A stretch of DNA of 64,000 nucleotides from Chrysopogon serrulatus (GCA_015844335.1 JADLZL010003072.1:310001-374000); one strand, 5' to 3'; counted from the stretch's first letter, positions 47,005 through 60,699 are shown. Notes: generated by a model from the letters alone, not told the origin. Program-made: numbers and translations.

Positions 47005-48637
47005 TGTTGGTATCAATTAACTCATCACTTGTTTTGGTAATGGTCACCTATCAATTACCTACACCTCTAGCAGTATACTAGGTTGTCATTCCCAGCTATG
47101 GTGCCAAAGAATGTTTGTTGGTACTATCTAGCATTATTACAAGAACAACACTAAATAGATCTATATTATTTTATGTGACTAGAAAGAATATAAAGATATA
47201 TGCATGAAAAAAAAAAATCCAAGCGCACAGATAATTATACCATTGTAGCATTTTACCTAGAGTATTACCGGGTTGTCGATTTATATTTATACTTTGGGAA
47301 GGTCCGGCGGGATATATTGATAACTTATACATTAATGTAACAATAAACCATAACCTCAAATCTACTCATAATAGGGATAAGTCATAGGATAAATATATAT
47401 ATTATAAGCATTGATCAAGCTTCATATTAAGATAATAGATTCACTCGGAGCACTCTAACTACCATAATAACGCAATTAGATCCGAATACTAGAGAAATAG
47501 TTCCTAGTGTCATTCTATAACTACACATCAACGAACACTTCAATTAGTGCAAACACATCTAGCAATCATTGTTAGGCTGCTATGATATCAAACATAAGGA
47601 GCATCAACTAAAGAAGAAAATTAAGACAATCGTCACCTTCCATCACGACCGCGCTCTACAAACCTATGTGCGAAGGGTGGATTCTGAGAGGATTCAATGA
47701 AGCTATAAGTCACCTCCACGAGCTACCACACGACCAAGCACATCGAGAGGGAGGCACTCGCAGATAAGCGTAATATCTAGGCTCCATGCCTACATAATGC
47801 CTACCACTTACCCAGTGTACATCCGGATGGCGCTATACGAGCATATATAAGAATTCAATAGCAGTGGACTAACTATACTAGACATGTAATCAAAGTAGAC
47901 GATGAACATTGCAATCAAGAACATAGATAAATACTAATATTGCTAAGAACGATGTAGTAAACACAATAATGAATAATACAATACTAGAGTAAAGAGTACT
48001 AGAGTAAAGAGTACAAGAACAATACCGATCTTCACGCTCCTGGCAACACCGATCGGGAGCCCAAGCTAGATTAACTCAGCTTGACTCCCTCTAGATCTAA
48101 TCTAACTAGGCTACTACTATAGAATAGAGGAACTATGAGAAACTAGGGTTTCTGACTCTAGATGCTTGATCTCCAAATGACTTGATGGCTCTAGGAGGGG
48201 GGTCTGGCCCTGTATTTATAGTCCGGTGGGATGCTGGATAGCCATTGGATCAAACTGACTTAAGGGACGGCTAAGATGAACCCTCAATGGCGGTGGAGGA
48301 AGACTCCGGAAGGTGGGAGAGAGTTCCCCTCATAGAGGGCCGGCCGGCCTGACAGGTGGGGCCGGCGGGCCCCACCTAGAAGTGCCTCGCGCTCCCCTTT
48401 GCTCCGGTGTATTACGGATCCTTCTAGAGTTGTGTAGCGTATTCTTGAGTTACGGATAATTCTAAGATATATTTTAATAATTAAGTCCTTTTTCGCCGTT
48501 TTCTGGAATAGTCCCTAGAAATTGATAAATCACCAAAACTTATGGAAATTGTCAGATAAAACCCTAGCCTTCTAGATAATCATGTGTTTCTCGTGTCTCA
48601 TCGATATATTAAATGTTGACGCTATCCACCGTCAACA
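47005..48637 (-). repeat. LTR-B 3' LTR (1633 bases)
   Basis: An intact LTR in minus orientation. It is about 50 bases longer than the partner after removing that partner's solo-LTR insertion, mainly through an extra GC-rich stretch near 48340-48375. Confidence 0.9.
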
Positions 48638-51600
48638 ACTCCCCCAAGCTTACCCTTTGCTAGTCCCTTAGCAAAGCCAAGAGTTGGATCAGGAGTTGCT
48701 ACAATGCTTTCACGCCTCAAAAGTACACATGCTTTCAAACAGAAATTCTCCTCCGGATTAGACAAAACTGCTCTAACTTTCAAACTTATTCATTTTACCT
48801 TAGCTATGGGGCTTTTTAACTTTCACATGGGTCTTGAGCAATTGAAAAATAGAACAATCAAGTCAAGCACTATGTCTCAAATTCTTCACTCAACCAATAT
48901 TCTGGAGTTTTTGTAAATTTTTGAAATAAAACTCAGAGCTTATTTGTATGACACCCTCAAATCTCTTAATATATATGGTTTTTATGGATCTCACTGAGGC
49001 ATTAATGTTGTCATGCCCTCCTATAACTAATGATTATAGTGGAGCTCATAGAAGTGACATTAAACAAGAGTGGGCATACTTGCAATTCATATATTATAAA
49101 GTCAAATAATGGATTCAAAGAGAGTCAAGTCATACAATCCAAGATGTGCATATGTATGGAATATGGTGGATAGGTGAATATATGGTGGCTAATCCTAATT
49201 CTACTTTTGCTCTTTGAAAATAAATCTCTCTCCCTTGAACTTTTAGAACTTTCACGGGAAAACAAAGGGCTATCTTTATTCTCTCTTCTTTTTCAGGGAG
49301 GCGGGCATCTAAGTACCCATTATTTTAATTGCTTGGACACTTATCCATTTTTTAACTCCCTTTTCTTTTTTTCTTCTTTTTTTCTTTCTTTTTTTCAATA
49401 ACTTTTTTTTTGCATAGCCACATGCATCCTTTGAATACAATATGGTAATTGGAGAGATAGCGATAAGCACTTAGAGCATTTAATAGGGGTTGTCCTATGG
49501 GATATAGTATTTTTGGATGTTCACTCTCAGTGTAGGAGAAAAACATTTTAAAGATATATATAGATGAAAGTGGAAAATAATTACGCTTACTCCTAGAGTA
49601 GGAGTAGTGCATATGTGGGTGGAGTGTGTAAGTGATCTTAATTTTAAAAGCATGACAAGACTCTCATATGGTATACACAAAGATTGACTGAACTCAATGC
49701 AAAGCAAGCAGCATAAATAAACAAAAGTTTCTCCTAGTCTAAATGGATATCATATTGGCTTTGGTAGGAGTTTAAACTTTGTCATACAAGAGTTCATCAT
49801 GTAGGAATTTTTTTTAAAAAAGATAAATCTCCAGAACTTAGTATCGCTAGGAATAAGATAAATAGCAGCTCAGACTTTCTCATATCATAACCCTCAATCA
49901 CCTAGAATTAACTTAAGCATATGCCTCCACAAGTTTCAGGTTCAACGTGAATTCTTATATCAAAGCAGTCATATCCAAAACTCGGGAGAACTTAAGGTTG
50001 AAAACTAGGCACTTGAAAGGAATTACGGCAGAGCAACTATTCATCATCTCCAAGACAAAATTTTATTGTTCCTCAGTTTTTATTTAACTATTAACAACTA
50101 AATAAAACTATAAACACACTCTATGATCACACCTTAATAAATAGCTAGCGTATCTTTATTTGGTTTTTATCTTTTTATTTTACTAAAGACTCACAAAAGA
50201 CTCTATAAACATGGACCTTCATGTGCCCACATATTTTTGGTATTTTTAGGTTTTCTTATGACACTATGGTGAACCTTCATGTGCTCATATATTTTTGGTA
50301 TTTTATTACTATAAGACAGACTCGAAATCGTATGGGTATACTTACATGATAACTAGGAGATGCTCTCCCCAAAGCTGGATATTGTCGTAGTTGAGCGTTG
50401 AAGCTGAGTGGTCCTCACAGAGGAGCTCATGCTTATAAGAGCAAGTTTTGCTAGGAATACTTTAATCTCATCACCCAAGAAGTTACTTCCTTCACACAGG
50501 GGTTAGCTATCTGTTAGAAAGATGTGCTTCGAGTGATGAAGATGAAGATTCCTGGGTGAGCTGGCTCTTGGAGTCATCCTACAGAAAGCTCTCACAAAAC
50601 ACCAAAACTCGTGAAATGGTATTAGAATAAAAACTTAGTGGTTTAGCCGTTTTAGAGGATTAGGTTATGGAGGTTTCAAAGTATTTTATGATAGCAGTAT
50701 TGCAGCAGGATGCTCAATTAATATTTTTAGATTTTATAGGTTTATATGCAGAGAGAAAATATGCATAATATTTTATTTTTATTTTCTAGGCCACCATAGT
50801 GAGAACTCCTATAGCTTTTACACCACAAGGGTTTCACATGGGGCTTTGAGTTTTTAAGATGCATGAATGCAACCTAATGCTCATCTATTTATTTTTGTTG
50901 TTTTCAATACAATACTATAGAAGAGTAAACATGCTAAAGAGAAAATAAATCATACAAGGCAAGAAAGTAGATATGGGTAACTACCGATGTTACCTCACGA
51001 CGAGGGTTTGATATTTTAAGTCCTCTAAACTAGACTTCTCCTTAGTCCTTACAGTGGTTCATTGAGTACTTCGGTTTGCTCTTGAGGATAAGTATTGAGG
51101 TGGTGCCTCCACTAGTGGTGCTTCCAATGGTGGTCCCACCTTCTTTCTTTCTTCTTATTAGCATTTCAAAACCAATCTTTATTAAATGGAGTGTGGTGAC
51201 ACCATGTGGTAAAAGATAGATGAATTTCACTGGTCTTTTTCTTCCTTTCATGTTGAGTTTGTTCATTATCATCTTGTCTCATATGTTGTATTCCTTTCTC
51301 ACTCTTCTAGCCTTCTGCTTCTTTCAATTCTTTTCTGCAAGGGATTAGTAGACAACACATACCCGAAGGAACATAACATTTAAAGTATGGATAGTGTTTT
51401 TCAAGGAGTTAATGATTCACCATTATTTCAATAAGGTTGAGGTGAAGATATTATTTTGAGGATTACCTCGACCTTGATTTGATTCTATGAACAGTCTCCT
51501 AATATGATTCATTTTTATATATGAGAGGGTAGTCTATATACACAACTAAATTCTTATACAAGCATGCTTTGATCCCATAGTTATGTTTAAGTAATATTCT

Positions 51601-53567
51601 AAGGCATACTTATAATAGAACAAGAAAGTTTAAAAGACTAAAACTTCAATTAGAACCAAAAATATGTTTGGTGAACCAAAGGATCATCTTATGTATTTTA
51701 GCAGGTTGAGCATGGCATAAGGTAAAAATAAATTAGCAACATGGTATAAGATGTTGAATGTAGTTTAATGTTGCATGAGACTTAGATAAACATACCTTAT
51801 GTCTTTATCTTTTCTTCTCGAAAAGTAAGTGGTGACAAACTTACCTGAAGAAGAAGGGTTGTCCGATTGATCCATTGGTGATAGCTTGTGGTCCTTTGAG
51901 CAGGGCCTTCCTTCTATTAGCTTAGCCTTTTCACCTTTCGATGAAAATACGAACAATTGCATGCTCTTCATCAACCTTTTCGTAATCTTGATTGATTCAT
52001 GGTTGATGAGCTAGGATCCACTAGAGATGCAAACTCAAGTTTCTCCTTGGTTGTCTTTGTCTTCTTTCGGCACGGTGATGAGTGATTCTTCTTTGTGAGT
52101 GATACGCTAGCAGTCTTGATGGTTATTGAGAGAACTTCTTTAATGTCCATATGAAAACTTCATCTCCAATGGTTTAGCTGTGTCTCTGTGATCATGGTCG
52201 TCCATGGCCTTACTAGATATCCTTATTGCCGACATACAAAGTGGTGTCTTCGAAGGTGATGAGAAAAATAGGACACTCATTGATTGATATAAAGTGAATT
52301 GCTCTCTGCTTCTCACCATCCACCTAACTTGAGTCCTAGAAAGGCTCAATGCTAGATTGTCTTTGACATTACTCATGATCAGTTAATTTATTTCTTTCCT
52401 GCAAAATATTAATAGACACATACCCGAGGGAATATAGCAAATTTGGAATACGAGTTTTGTTGTCCATACTTTTTGCAACTCTTTGCTAACAAGATGATGT
52501 ATGATTTTAAGATTGTTTAGCATAGATTATGTCTCTCATGTTTTATGTTGCTGCATTCTAGCATGGTTCAAGACATAGATAGCTTGCAACAAAGATAAAT
52601 GAATAAACATTAATAGTTCTTCTTTGTGCAGAGTCATTACCTACCTTGATTCATCTCATATGTGAATTCCTTTCTTGACTTATCTAAATTGAATTTGAGA
52701 ATTCTTCTACAGGGGTTAGTCCAGCAAAATAACTAGTATGTACTAAGTGTACTATCGGCTCAAAAATCAACCTAGACTCTAAGTCCAATTTGATTCCAGA
52801 AAGGATTTTAACCTAAGCACCTTGCTTAATTCAAAAACCTTTTTTAGAAGTAAGATCAACACACCTTGTGATTCAGAAATTAAACTAGATACTATGTCTA
52901 CTTTTACTTAAGAAAATAATCAATGCCCAATTTTAAAGGTGTATGAAGATACTTTCAACCCTAAGCATACTACAGCAAAAATAGGTAGTATGAAAGTACT
53001 ATAAAAGTTTGTTCAAGTAGAGATGAAAAAGCATAATCATGGTGAGTTTTTTTTTTCTTTTTATTTATAAGAATACAAGTGGGATGGATATATGAGTGGA
53101 ACTAAATATGTAATGGATGAGAAACTTTAAACTGAATGAGATGGATGTTTGGATTGTGAAAAGTAAACATGCAGTGGAATGCAAAAGATAACTACTCATC
53201 AAATTTAAAGTCCATGAGCAAGACTTTCTCACCTTTATTTGATCATACTTACCATGACTCACATGATGGGATTTGTGAGTGATGTAGCACCTTTGTTCAC
53301 ACCACTTGAGATATGCATTGAATTCTTGTGACGTTGACCTCTTTCTCCAATCTTGGATTTAATGTGTTTCTTCTTTTCTTGTGGGAGCTTGCCGGAAGGT
53401 CATAAACCAGTCATTCATTACCCTGCATAAGATATTAAAGTAGACAAAACAAGGATAATCCTGCTTGAGTAGGGGTAATGGTGATCTCAATCACATCAAA
53501 TGGTAAAAGTGAATCGATATTCTTTAATTGCCTAGCTACCTTCCCTGGCAACGGCGCCAAAAATGCT
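48638..53567 (-). other. LTR-B interior, non-coding
   Basis: AT-rich sequence contains only short unrecognised frames. Two stretches beginning TTTCTGCAA and TTTCCTGCAA (about 51333 and 52395) share AGACA, CATACCCGA and GGAA words, an old internal duplication. The region next to the 3' LTR contains the segment shared with LTR-C. Confidence 0.7.
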
Positions 53568-56295
53568 TGTTGGTATTAATTAACTCATCACTTGTTTTGG
53601 TAATTGTTGACGGTAGATAACGTCTATTTTTAACCGTCAATCTTCCTTGTGAATTATAACAATATCATAGAAAAGGAGGTTATTACTGATAATTTCCATG
53701 AGTTTTGGTGAACTATCTGTTTTCCAGAGAGTTATCCAGAAAGTGCATAATTGAGTATTAAAGTGCATAAAAGCCACGAAACTTAACAGCCATGGAAAAT
53801 ATCGCCAAAAGGATCAGGAAGGATCTAGAAGACGCCAGAAGAAAGCGGAGCCCGAGCCGTGGAGAGGTGGGGCCAGCCGGCCCCACCAGCCAGGCCGGTC
53901 GGCACCCCCCTGTGGGTCCCACCTGTCATCTTCTGCGTACCTCTCCACCACCTTTGAGGATGCATCTTGACCCTACATTAAGTCGGTTTGATCCTACGGT
54001 TGATGTTCATCCCACCGGGCTATATAAGCAGGGCCAGACCCCCCTGGAAGAGAGCCAGATCAATGAAGAGCTGAAGAGCCAGAAACCCTAATTCCTATCT
54101 AGTAGATCTAGGCTAGCAATCAAGAGAGGCTAGTTCAATCTAGAACTAGTTCTTGTTTAGAGATTAGAGAGATAGAGTTGGAGAGTAGAGTTCTGTAGGA
54201 GTTCCGGCCTATCGGTGCTTCTTCATTGCTGTATTCTTCAGGATCAACTTCCCTCGCCCGGAGTTTGTATCTTGAGATCAATCTAGGAGTAGTATTCGTA
54301 GCGTATACGTGGTGTTTAGGCTATGTTTACTTGTGAATGTCCCCTGATTTTTCGGATAGTGGTAGCTCGCGAAGGTGACTTATAGCTTCATTGATTCCTC
54401 TGTAGTCCACTTCCCGTTAATAGGTTTGGCAAGCAAAAGGTGCTTGGTAGGAGAGAACTCTAATTTCTACTCCTATCTTATTAAGTTATCACTCATGATC
54501 ATATGATATAAAACAACCACTTTCAAAGATCATAACTAGATAATCCACATTTTTCTCCTTGTTCTCGCTATTTTCTAGCTTGATTGTGCATTGGGTTAAG
54601 TTTATAGACTTAGTCATCGTCACCTACTGTTCCTTTGGGTTCGATATTTAAAACCGGGTTTATCTTGGTGAAGTGCTACAACGGTATTGTATCTGTGCAC
54701 TTACGAATAATCTTATTTCTTGTGTGCATTTAATTAATACCAACAGTAATGGTCACCTATCAATTACCTACACCTCTAGCAGTATACTAGGTTGTCATCC
54801 CCAGCTATGGTGCCAAAGAATATTTGTTGGTACTATCTAGCATTATTACAAGAACAACACTAAATAGATCTATATCATTTTATGTGACTAGAAAGAATAT
54901 AAAGATATATACATGAAAAGAATCCGCAAGCGCACAGATAATTATATGCATTTTACCTAGAGTATTACCAGGTTGTCAATTTATATTTATACCACTAGAA
55001 AGGTCTGGCGGGATATATTGATAACTTCGACCATTAATGTAACAGTAAACCATAACGTCAAATCTATTCATAATAGGGATAAGTCATAGGATAAATATAT
55101 ATATTATAAGCATTGATCAAGCTTCATATTAAGATAATAGATTCACTCGAGCACTCTAACTACCATAATAACGCAATTAGATCCAAATACTAGAGAAATA
55201 GTTTCTAGTGTCATTCTATAACTACACATCAATGAACACTTCAATTAATGCAAACACATCTAGCAATCATTGTTAGGCTGCTATGATATCAAACATAAGG
55301 AGCATCAACTAAAGAAGGAAATTAAGACAATCATCACCTTCCATCGCGATCGTGCTCTACAAACCTATGTGCGAAGGGTAGATTACAGAGGATTCAATGA
55401 AGCTATAAGTCACCTCCACGAGCTACCACACAACATGGCACATCAAGAGGCACTCGCAGATAAGCGTAATATCTAGGCTCCATGCCTATATAATGCCTAC
55501 CACTTACCTAGTGTACATCTGGATGAGCGCTATACGAGCATATATAAGAATTCAATAGCAGTGGACTAGCTATACTAGACATGTAATCAAAGTAGACGAT
55601 GAACACTGCAATCAAGAACATAGATGAATACTAATATTGCTAAGAACGATGTAGTAAACACAATAATAAATAATACAATACTAGAGTAAAGAGTACAAGA
55701 ACAGTACCGATCTCCACGCCCCTGGCAACACCGATCGGGAACCCAAGCTAGATTAACTCAGCTTGACTCCCTCTAGATCTAATCTAACTAGGCTACTACT
55801 ATAGAATAGAGGAACTCTGAGGAACTAGGGTTTCTGGCTCTGGATGCTTGATCTCCAAATGACTTGATGGCTCCAGGAGGGGGGTCTAGCCCTGTATTTA
55901 TAGTCCGATGGGATGCACGATGGCCGTTGGATCAAACTGACTTAAGGGATGGCTAAGATGAGCCCTCAATGGCGGTGGAGGAAGACTCCGGAAGGTGGGA
56001 GAGGTTTCCCCTCATAGGGGGCCGACCGGTCCCACCTGGAAGTGCCTCACGCTCCCCTTTGCTCCGGTGTATTCTGGATCCTTCTAGAGTTGTGTAGCGT
56101 ATTCTTGAGTTGCGGATAATTCCGAGATATATTTTGATAATTAAGTCCTTTTCCGCCATTTTCTAGAATAGCCCTGGAAATTGATAAATCACCAAAACTC
56201 ATGGAAATTGTCAGATAAAACCCTAGCCTTCTAGATAATCATGTGTTTCTCGTGTCTATTGATATATTAAATGTTGACGCTATCCACCGTCAACA
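53568..56295 (-). repeat. LTR-B 5' LTR, interrupted by a solo LTR
   Basis: The LTR sequence is split after 36 bases (plus coordinates) by the insertion at 53605-54745 and resumes at 54746. Without the insertion it is about 1582 bases. Confidence 0.9.
53605..54745 (+). mobile_element. Solo LTR of the LTR-B/LTR-C family, opposite orientation
   Basis: This 1141-base sequence starts TGTTGACGGTAG and ends ATACCAACA, the same termini as LTR-C and as LTR-B on its own strand. It is flanked by the 5-base duplication GTAAT (53600-53604 and 54746-54750). No interior or second LTR is attached, so it is a solo LTR left by LTR-LTR recombination. It sits inside the 5' LTR of LTR-B in the inverted orientation. 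Confidence 0.92.
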
Positions 56296-57790
56296 ATAAG
56301 CACGATGGTTGTGTTATTCCAGCCTTCTGGGATTTCCCCACCGGCAAGCACTACAAGCACCTCTTCTGTGATCTTGTTTCTCACCAGGTCCCTGCAACTC
56401 TTGTAGAAAACTGATGGCATCCCATCTGGTCCAGGAGCTTTGAAGTCCCCTATGCCACCCATTGCTGCTTTCACCTCTGCAGGAGAAAAAGACCGGCACA
56501 ATTTAGAATTCATTTGTTCAGTCACAGATGGAATGACAGCGTCAAGCAGTTGCTACGTTGTACCACCCATGTTTGTAGACCTAACAAGATTGGAAAAATA
56601 GTTAAAAATCACCACCTTCTTTCCTTCCTTTGACTCCTCCCATCCACCTCCCTCATTCTTTAATCTTCCCACTCGATTTTTCCTCTTTCTCTCTGAACAC
56701 GCAGCATGAAAGAAGTTCGTATTACAATCACCCTTCTCTAGCCAATTCACATGAGCTCTTTGTCGCCAATACAAGTCTTTTTGCTCTTCCAGCCGGTCTA
56801 ATTTAAAATGCAGTATATCTTCTTGATTCACTGCTTCCCTACTCAAGCCACACCCTCTACATCTCTCCAGTTCCACTCGCAGCTTTTTTGTTCTTTTTTC
56901 TAAATCTCCTAGCTCCAACTACTAAGGCCTACTGCTACCTTCTTGACAGCTTCTACTACTCCTACATTATTCATCAACCCCACTTCATCCCACGCCTCCT
57001 CTACTACTCTTCTATAATTCTCCTCCTCCATCCAGCATGCTTCAAATTTGAACCCCCACCTGCTCGACTCCTGATCACATTCCAGTCTCTCTCTATAGTG
57101 ATTATGACCGGTCTATGATCCGAGTGCCTCAGGTCACCATTGAAAACTCTCACTGCAGGAAACATTCCCCTCCACAGTGAGTTAGCCACCACCCTGTCCA
57201 GACGTTGCCTGATGTACCCGTCCAGTTGGTGGTTGTGATTTCTCCACGTGAAGACGTCACCATAGAAGCCGAGGTCCTGTAGATCACACGCCTCTAGCGC
57301 CTCTCTAAACCTATCCATGCAGGACTGTGGCCGACTCCTCCCACCATCCTTCTCATGATTGTACATAATTTTATTAAAGTCTCCCGCACACAACCATGGG
57401 CCATCTAAAGATGTTGTCAAGCTTCGCATCATATCCCACGTGCGGAATTTCTGATCACTATGGGATTCCCCATACACACCAGTAAACCTCCACACTCTTC
57501 CATTCTCCTCCTTAATATCAACATCAATATGAAGCTTTGATTTGCTTCTCAGCTTCACATTGACCCCCTCCTCCATAACACAGCAATTCCCCCTTTTTCC
57601 AACTGAGTCCATCACCACCATGTCTCCCATTTTCAACAATCTCTTGAAACGCTTCATGCCTTTCTCATCTTGCTTTGTTTCTGACAAGAAAAGCACATCT
57701 ACCTCCTTAGCTTTTTGAAAGCCAAGGAGGCCATAAACTGCCTGGCGGTTGCCTAGACCCCGGTAGTTCCAAGCTCCTATCTTCGTTTCT
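56296..57790 (-). pseudogene. LINE ORF2 N-terminal part: endonuclease and start of reverse transcriptase
   Basis: Minus strand from about 57790: NYRGLGNRQAVYGLLGF, VDVLFLSETKQDEKG, FTGVYGESHSDQKFRTW, LCAGDFNKIMYNHEKDGG, RLDRVVANSLWRGMFP and LRHSDHRPVIITIE (57004-57696). These are the motifs of AP-type LINE endonuclease, including the late SDH. The linker follows (HVNWLEKGDCNTNFFHA, 56553-56918), then SFSPAEVKAAMGGIGDFKAP and GPDGMPSVFYKSCRDLV at 56280-56525, the start of reverse transcriptase, cut at 56295 by LTR-B. Frames change at about 56530 and 56920-57000. Confidence 0.93.
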
Positions 57791-57999
57791 GTTCATAGGA
57801 CTAGCCTGGCAGTCCCGCTTTTGCATTGTTTTCTACAACTTTACCAGCCAACTCACTCTTTCGTGCCCTCTTGTTATCATCCTCATTGTCCAAGTCCATG
57901 CTATCCACACCCCACTTCTTCTCCTATATCTTCAGAGGGGACTGTTTACCATTCGGTACCGCAGCCCTTTGAATTCTCCTGAATGTTCCCTTCTTCCCT

Positions 58000-59390
58000 C
58001 TCTCTATCACAGGAACTTTTTCAGGGGGTCTGACAGATGAGGAACAGTATGCTCTCCAATTTGGTCATCCGTCTTCTCCCCACTAGCACCGCTCTCCTCC
58101 CCTTTATCATACAACATAAACTTCTTCTTTGCATCACCTACCACACCCATCTCTATCGGAATTATTTTTAGAGGACTTTGGACCTCTTCACCATCTTCCA
58201 TTCTCTTGTTTTCCCCACTTCTTTCACCCGACTACAGTTTTCTCCATGAAGGTCCATCACTCCCATGGTTCCCCCATCTATCCCTACTAATCCCATGGTA
58301 TCGCGTCCGCCCCCACCTGAGGAATTCCATGATAGAGTTTTTCTTCCTCCTAACCAACTTCCACCTGAGTCCCTGTTCTACTCTTCCTCTTCTTCGGCAT
58401 ATACCTCAGAGCTCTATCATACTCCAAACACATTTCCCCTTCATTCTTCCTTGAGCACACTCTATCAACATGGCCAATGACGCCATAGACAAAGCAGAAT
58501 TCTGGGAGGAACTCATATCTCAGTGGACACCATCTTTAAACATTGCGCACCTCATAAAAAACCTTGATTCCCCCTCTTTAGTGGTTTCTTAATGTCCAGA
58601 CGCACCTTCACCCATAAACAACCTCCTATATCTCCTGCACTATCCCCCTATCAACATCCATGCATTTTCCAATCTCTTTCCCAAGGATATGCCCTATCTC
58701 TTGAGTCATCATACCTAGTGGCAGTTTGTAAACCCTAACCCAGATCGGGATGGAAGAGAACATGATCTCATCTAGGGTTTTTGATGCCTCATACTCTGCC
58801 ACAATCACCAACTCCTTCAGATCCCTCCCCACCATCCATGGTCCATCCTCCATTGCTTTCTTGCTCCCTGTTTCCTAGAGAAAAGTCACCAGGAAGTGGT
58901 TCTCACTCAGATCTTTGCAGGCAATTCCCTTCATCGGACACCAAACTCTCCCCAGAGAGAGTTCATTGGCACCCGCCAGCACAGCCTTCTCCAAAAGCAC
59001 CTTGATCACTGCTTGCAGCCCCTTCGACTCCCCTGTCACCGTCCCCCTCCCACCTCCACCAATCCGTACTCCTTTCTTCTCAGCATCTGACAGTTTCATC
59101 TTACCCAGAAGACCTTCATCATCCTCCATCGTAGTTTGATCGAGGAGTCCGATCGGAACCATAGTGGGGAACCAGATGGAGAAGAATTAGGGTTTTGGAA
59201 GGACAGGCTAGCAGGGTTCTATGTGGAGGACTGCCCATGAGATTAGATCGACAGAGATTATCACTTTCCCATGGACTAGAGGGGAGACCGATGAACTGGA
59301 CACGATCGGAGGCAGACGTAGGATCAATCACAATCACCAGATGAGATGATCATGGAAACCCTAAAACCCCTCGGGACAGACCTCGAGTTG
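58000..59390 (-). pseudogene. LINE ORF1 (DUF4283-like nucleic-acid-binding protein)
   Basis: Minus-strand fragments read MEDDEGLLGKMKLSDAEKKG, then NHFLVTF (58875-59162), then GPWMVGRDLKELVIVAEYEA and PIWVRVYKLPLGMMTQEIGH (58626-58853). This is the DUF4283 arrangement found in ORF1 of plant L1 elements. The C-terminal part (58007-58500) is low in similarity, with lysine/glutamate-rich stretches. Several frame changes are present. The LINE 5' end lies just beyond, at about 59420. Confidence 0.8.
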
Positions 59391-59434
59391 CCTAGTTGCC
59401 TAGGCGCCGAGACTTATTTTTTCTTGGAATAATG

Positions 59435-59532
59435 TTCTCGAAATGATGAACGTGGTTCTTTAGCATTAACAAACATGCCTTGTCTCCCGCAAGATAGAGC
59501 ATTGACTGGACGCCGTTTTTGGATAGAACTGG
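59435..59532. other. Host flank between LINE and LTR-C
   Basis: About 98 bases of unique sequence follow the LINE target duplication. In the pre-insertion chromosome this would have continued directly from 24487, downstream of the aminotransferase gene. ACTGG immediately before 59533 is the expected left copy of the LTR-C target duplication. Confidence 0.75.
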
Positions 59533-60699
59533 TGTTGACGGTGGATAGCGTCAATATTTAATAGTACAATAAACATAAAAATTGATCCATGCACGTGTAA
59601 ATAGAGAAGTCTAGGGTTTTATCTGATAAATTCTACTAATTTTGGTAAATTATTATTTTGTAGGGATTATTCCAGAAAATCGCAGAGAAGGTCCTAATTA
59701 TCAAACGGATTAACGAAACTTAACCGTGATAGAAACATAAACCATTGGGCTCTATAAAGATCAAGAAGACACCACGACGAAGCGGAGGCCCAAAGGCCAA
59801 AGTAGAGGGCTGGCCAGCCCAAGGGCCTAGTGCCGGGTGGCACCCCCCTAAAAGATCCTGCTATGCCCTTCTGAAAGCTTCCTCCACCGCCTTTGAGGGT
59901 TCATATCCGGTTTGATCAAACGGCCGTCGTACATCCCACTGGGCTATAAATATAGGGCCAGACCCCCCTAGAAAAACCCTAATTCATTTAATCAATTCAT
60001 TTGGAGAGCTAGAAGCCCTAGCTCATTTAGAGCTCTTGTAAATTAGAAAATAGGGAGAGAGGAGATAAGAAAGTAGAAGAGGAGCCGGCTTGTCGGATCT
60101 TTCTCAAATTAATACCTCTACGGAGATGATTCATCTTCAAATTCTTCAGTTGGTAACTCTAAATTTTCTATTTGATTAAGTTTTATTCTTACTTTACTTT
60201 GCTTACGGGATCTCTGCTCGTATTGAGTGCTCTAGTTATTGCATGTAGCTAGAGTAGTAATCAATAGCATAGATATAGAGTCTAGGCTAGGGTTTACCTA
60301 AGTTTGCGTCCAATTCTTAAGGTTAGTTGTGGTAGCCTTCAGAGGTGATAGCTTTGTTGGCCTTCGTATTCCATCACGTCGGAGTTGATGTTTCGTAGAG
60401 CTTTTGGCAGCCTTCCTCAACTACTTCTTTCTCATCTTTTCAAGAGTTGAAAAGGTACTGTTGCTCCAAAGTAGACAAGTATCGTAAGTTTGATTCTTAG
60501 TTATCTAGATCACCTTAGATAGCCCATCTCTACCCACCAATAATATTTATCTTTTCTATCTTTGGACGTTCTTGATTCGTTACTAGTTCACTTCGCGTTT
60601 CTCGTAGAAAATCAATACCTTGAAATACTCTTAGGTGAAAGCTACAGCAGTATCTGTGCGCTTGCTTTGATTATTCTGTGTGCGTTAAATATACCAACA
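59533..60699 (+). repeat. LTR-C 5' LTR (1167 bases)
   Basis: The plus-oriented LTR shares its ends with LTR-B and the solo LTR, and all contain a GGGCTATA(A)ATA / CAGGGCCAGACCCCCC-type TATA and leader region (here at about 59938-59970). Confidence 0.9.

Larger units (their letters stand above)
47005..56295 (-). mobile_element. LTR-B: non-autonomous LTR retrotransposon, 9.3 kb
   Basis: LTRs at 47005-48637 and 53568-56295 start TGTTGGTAT and end CCGTCAACA in plus reading, flanked by ATAAG (47000-47004 and 56296-56300). The primer-binding site (TTGGCGCCGTTGCC on the minus strand, about 53546-53561) adjoins the right LTR, so the element runs right to left. The 4.9 kb interior has no gag or pol frame. 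It matches the 3' non-coding part of LTR-C (49920-50060 mirrors 63560-63690), so it is an internally deleted or replaced member of that family. Confidence 0.92.
24474..59434 (-). mobile_element. Full-length L1-type LINE split by three insertions
   Basis: The element reads on the minus strand from about 59420 to its poly-A tail (poly-T at 24488-24506). It is bounded by an imperfect 14-base target duplication, TTCTTGGAACAATG at 24474-24487 and TTCTTGGAATAATG at 59421-59434. Its four parts are 24488-25653, 37828-38147, 45821-47004 and 56296-59420, about 5.8 kb in total, the size of a complete plant L1. It carries ORF1 (DUF4283-like) and ORF2 with endonuclease, reverse transcriptase, zf-RVT and RNase H domains. 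In-frame stops and small gaps make it inactive. Removing each insertion restores protein motifs across every junction. Confidence 0.93.
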
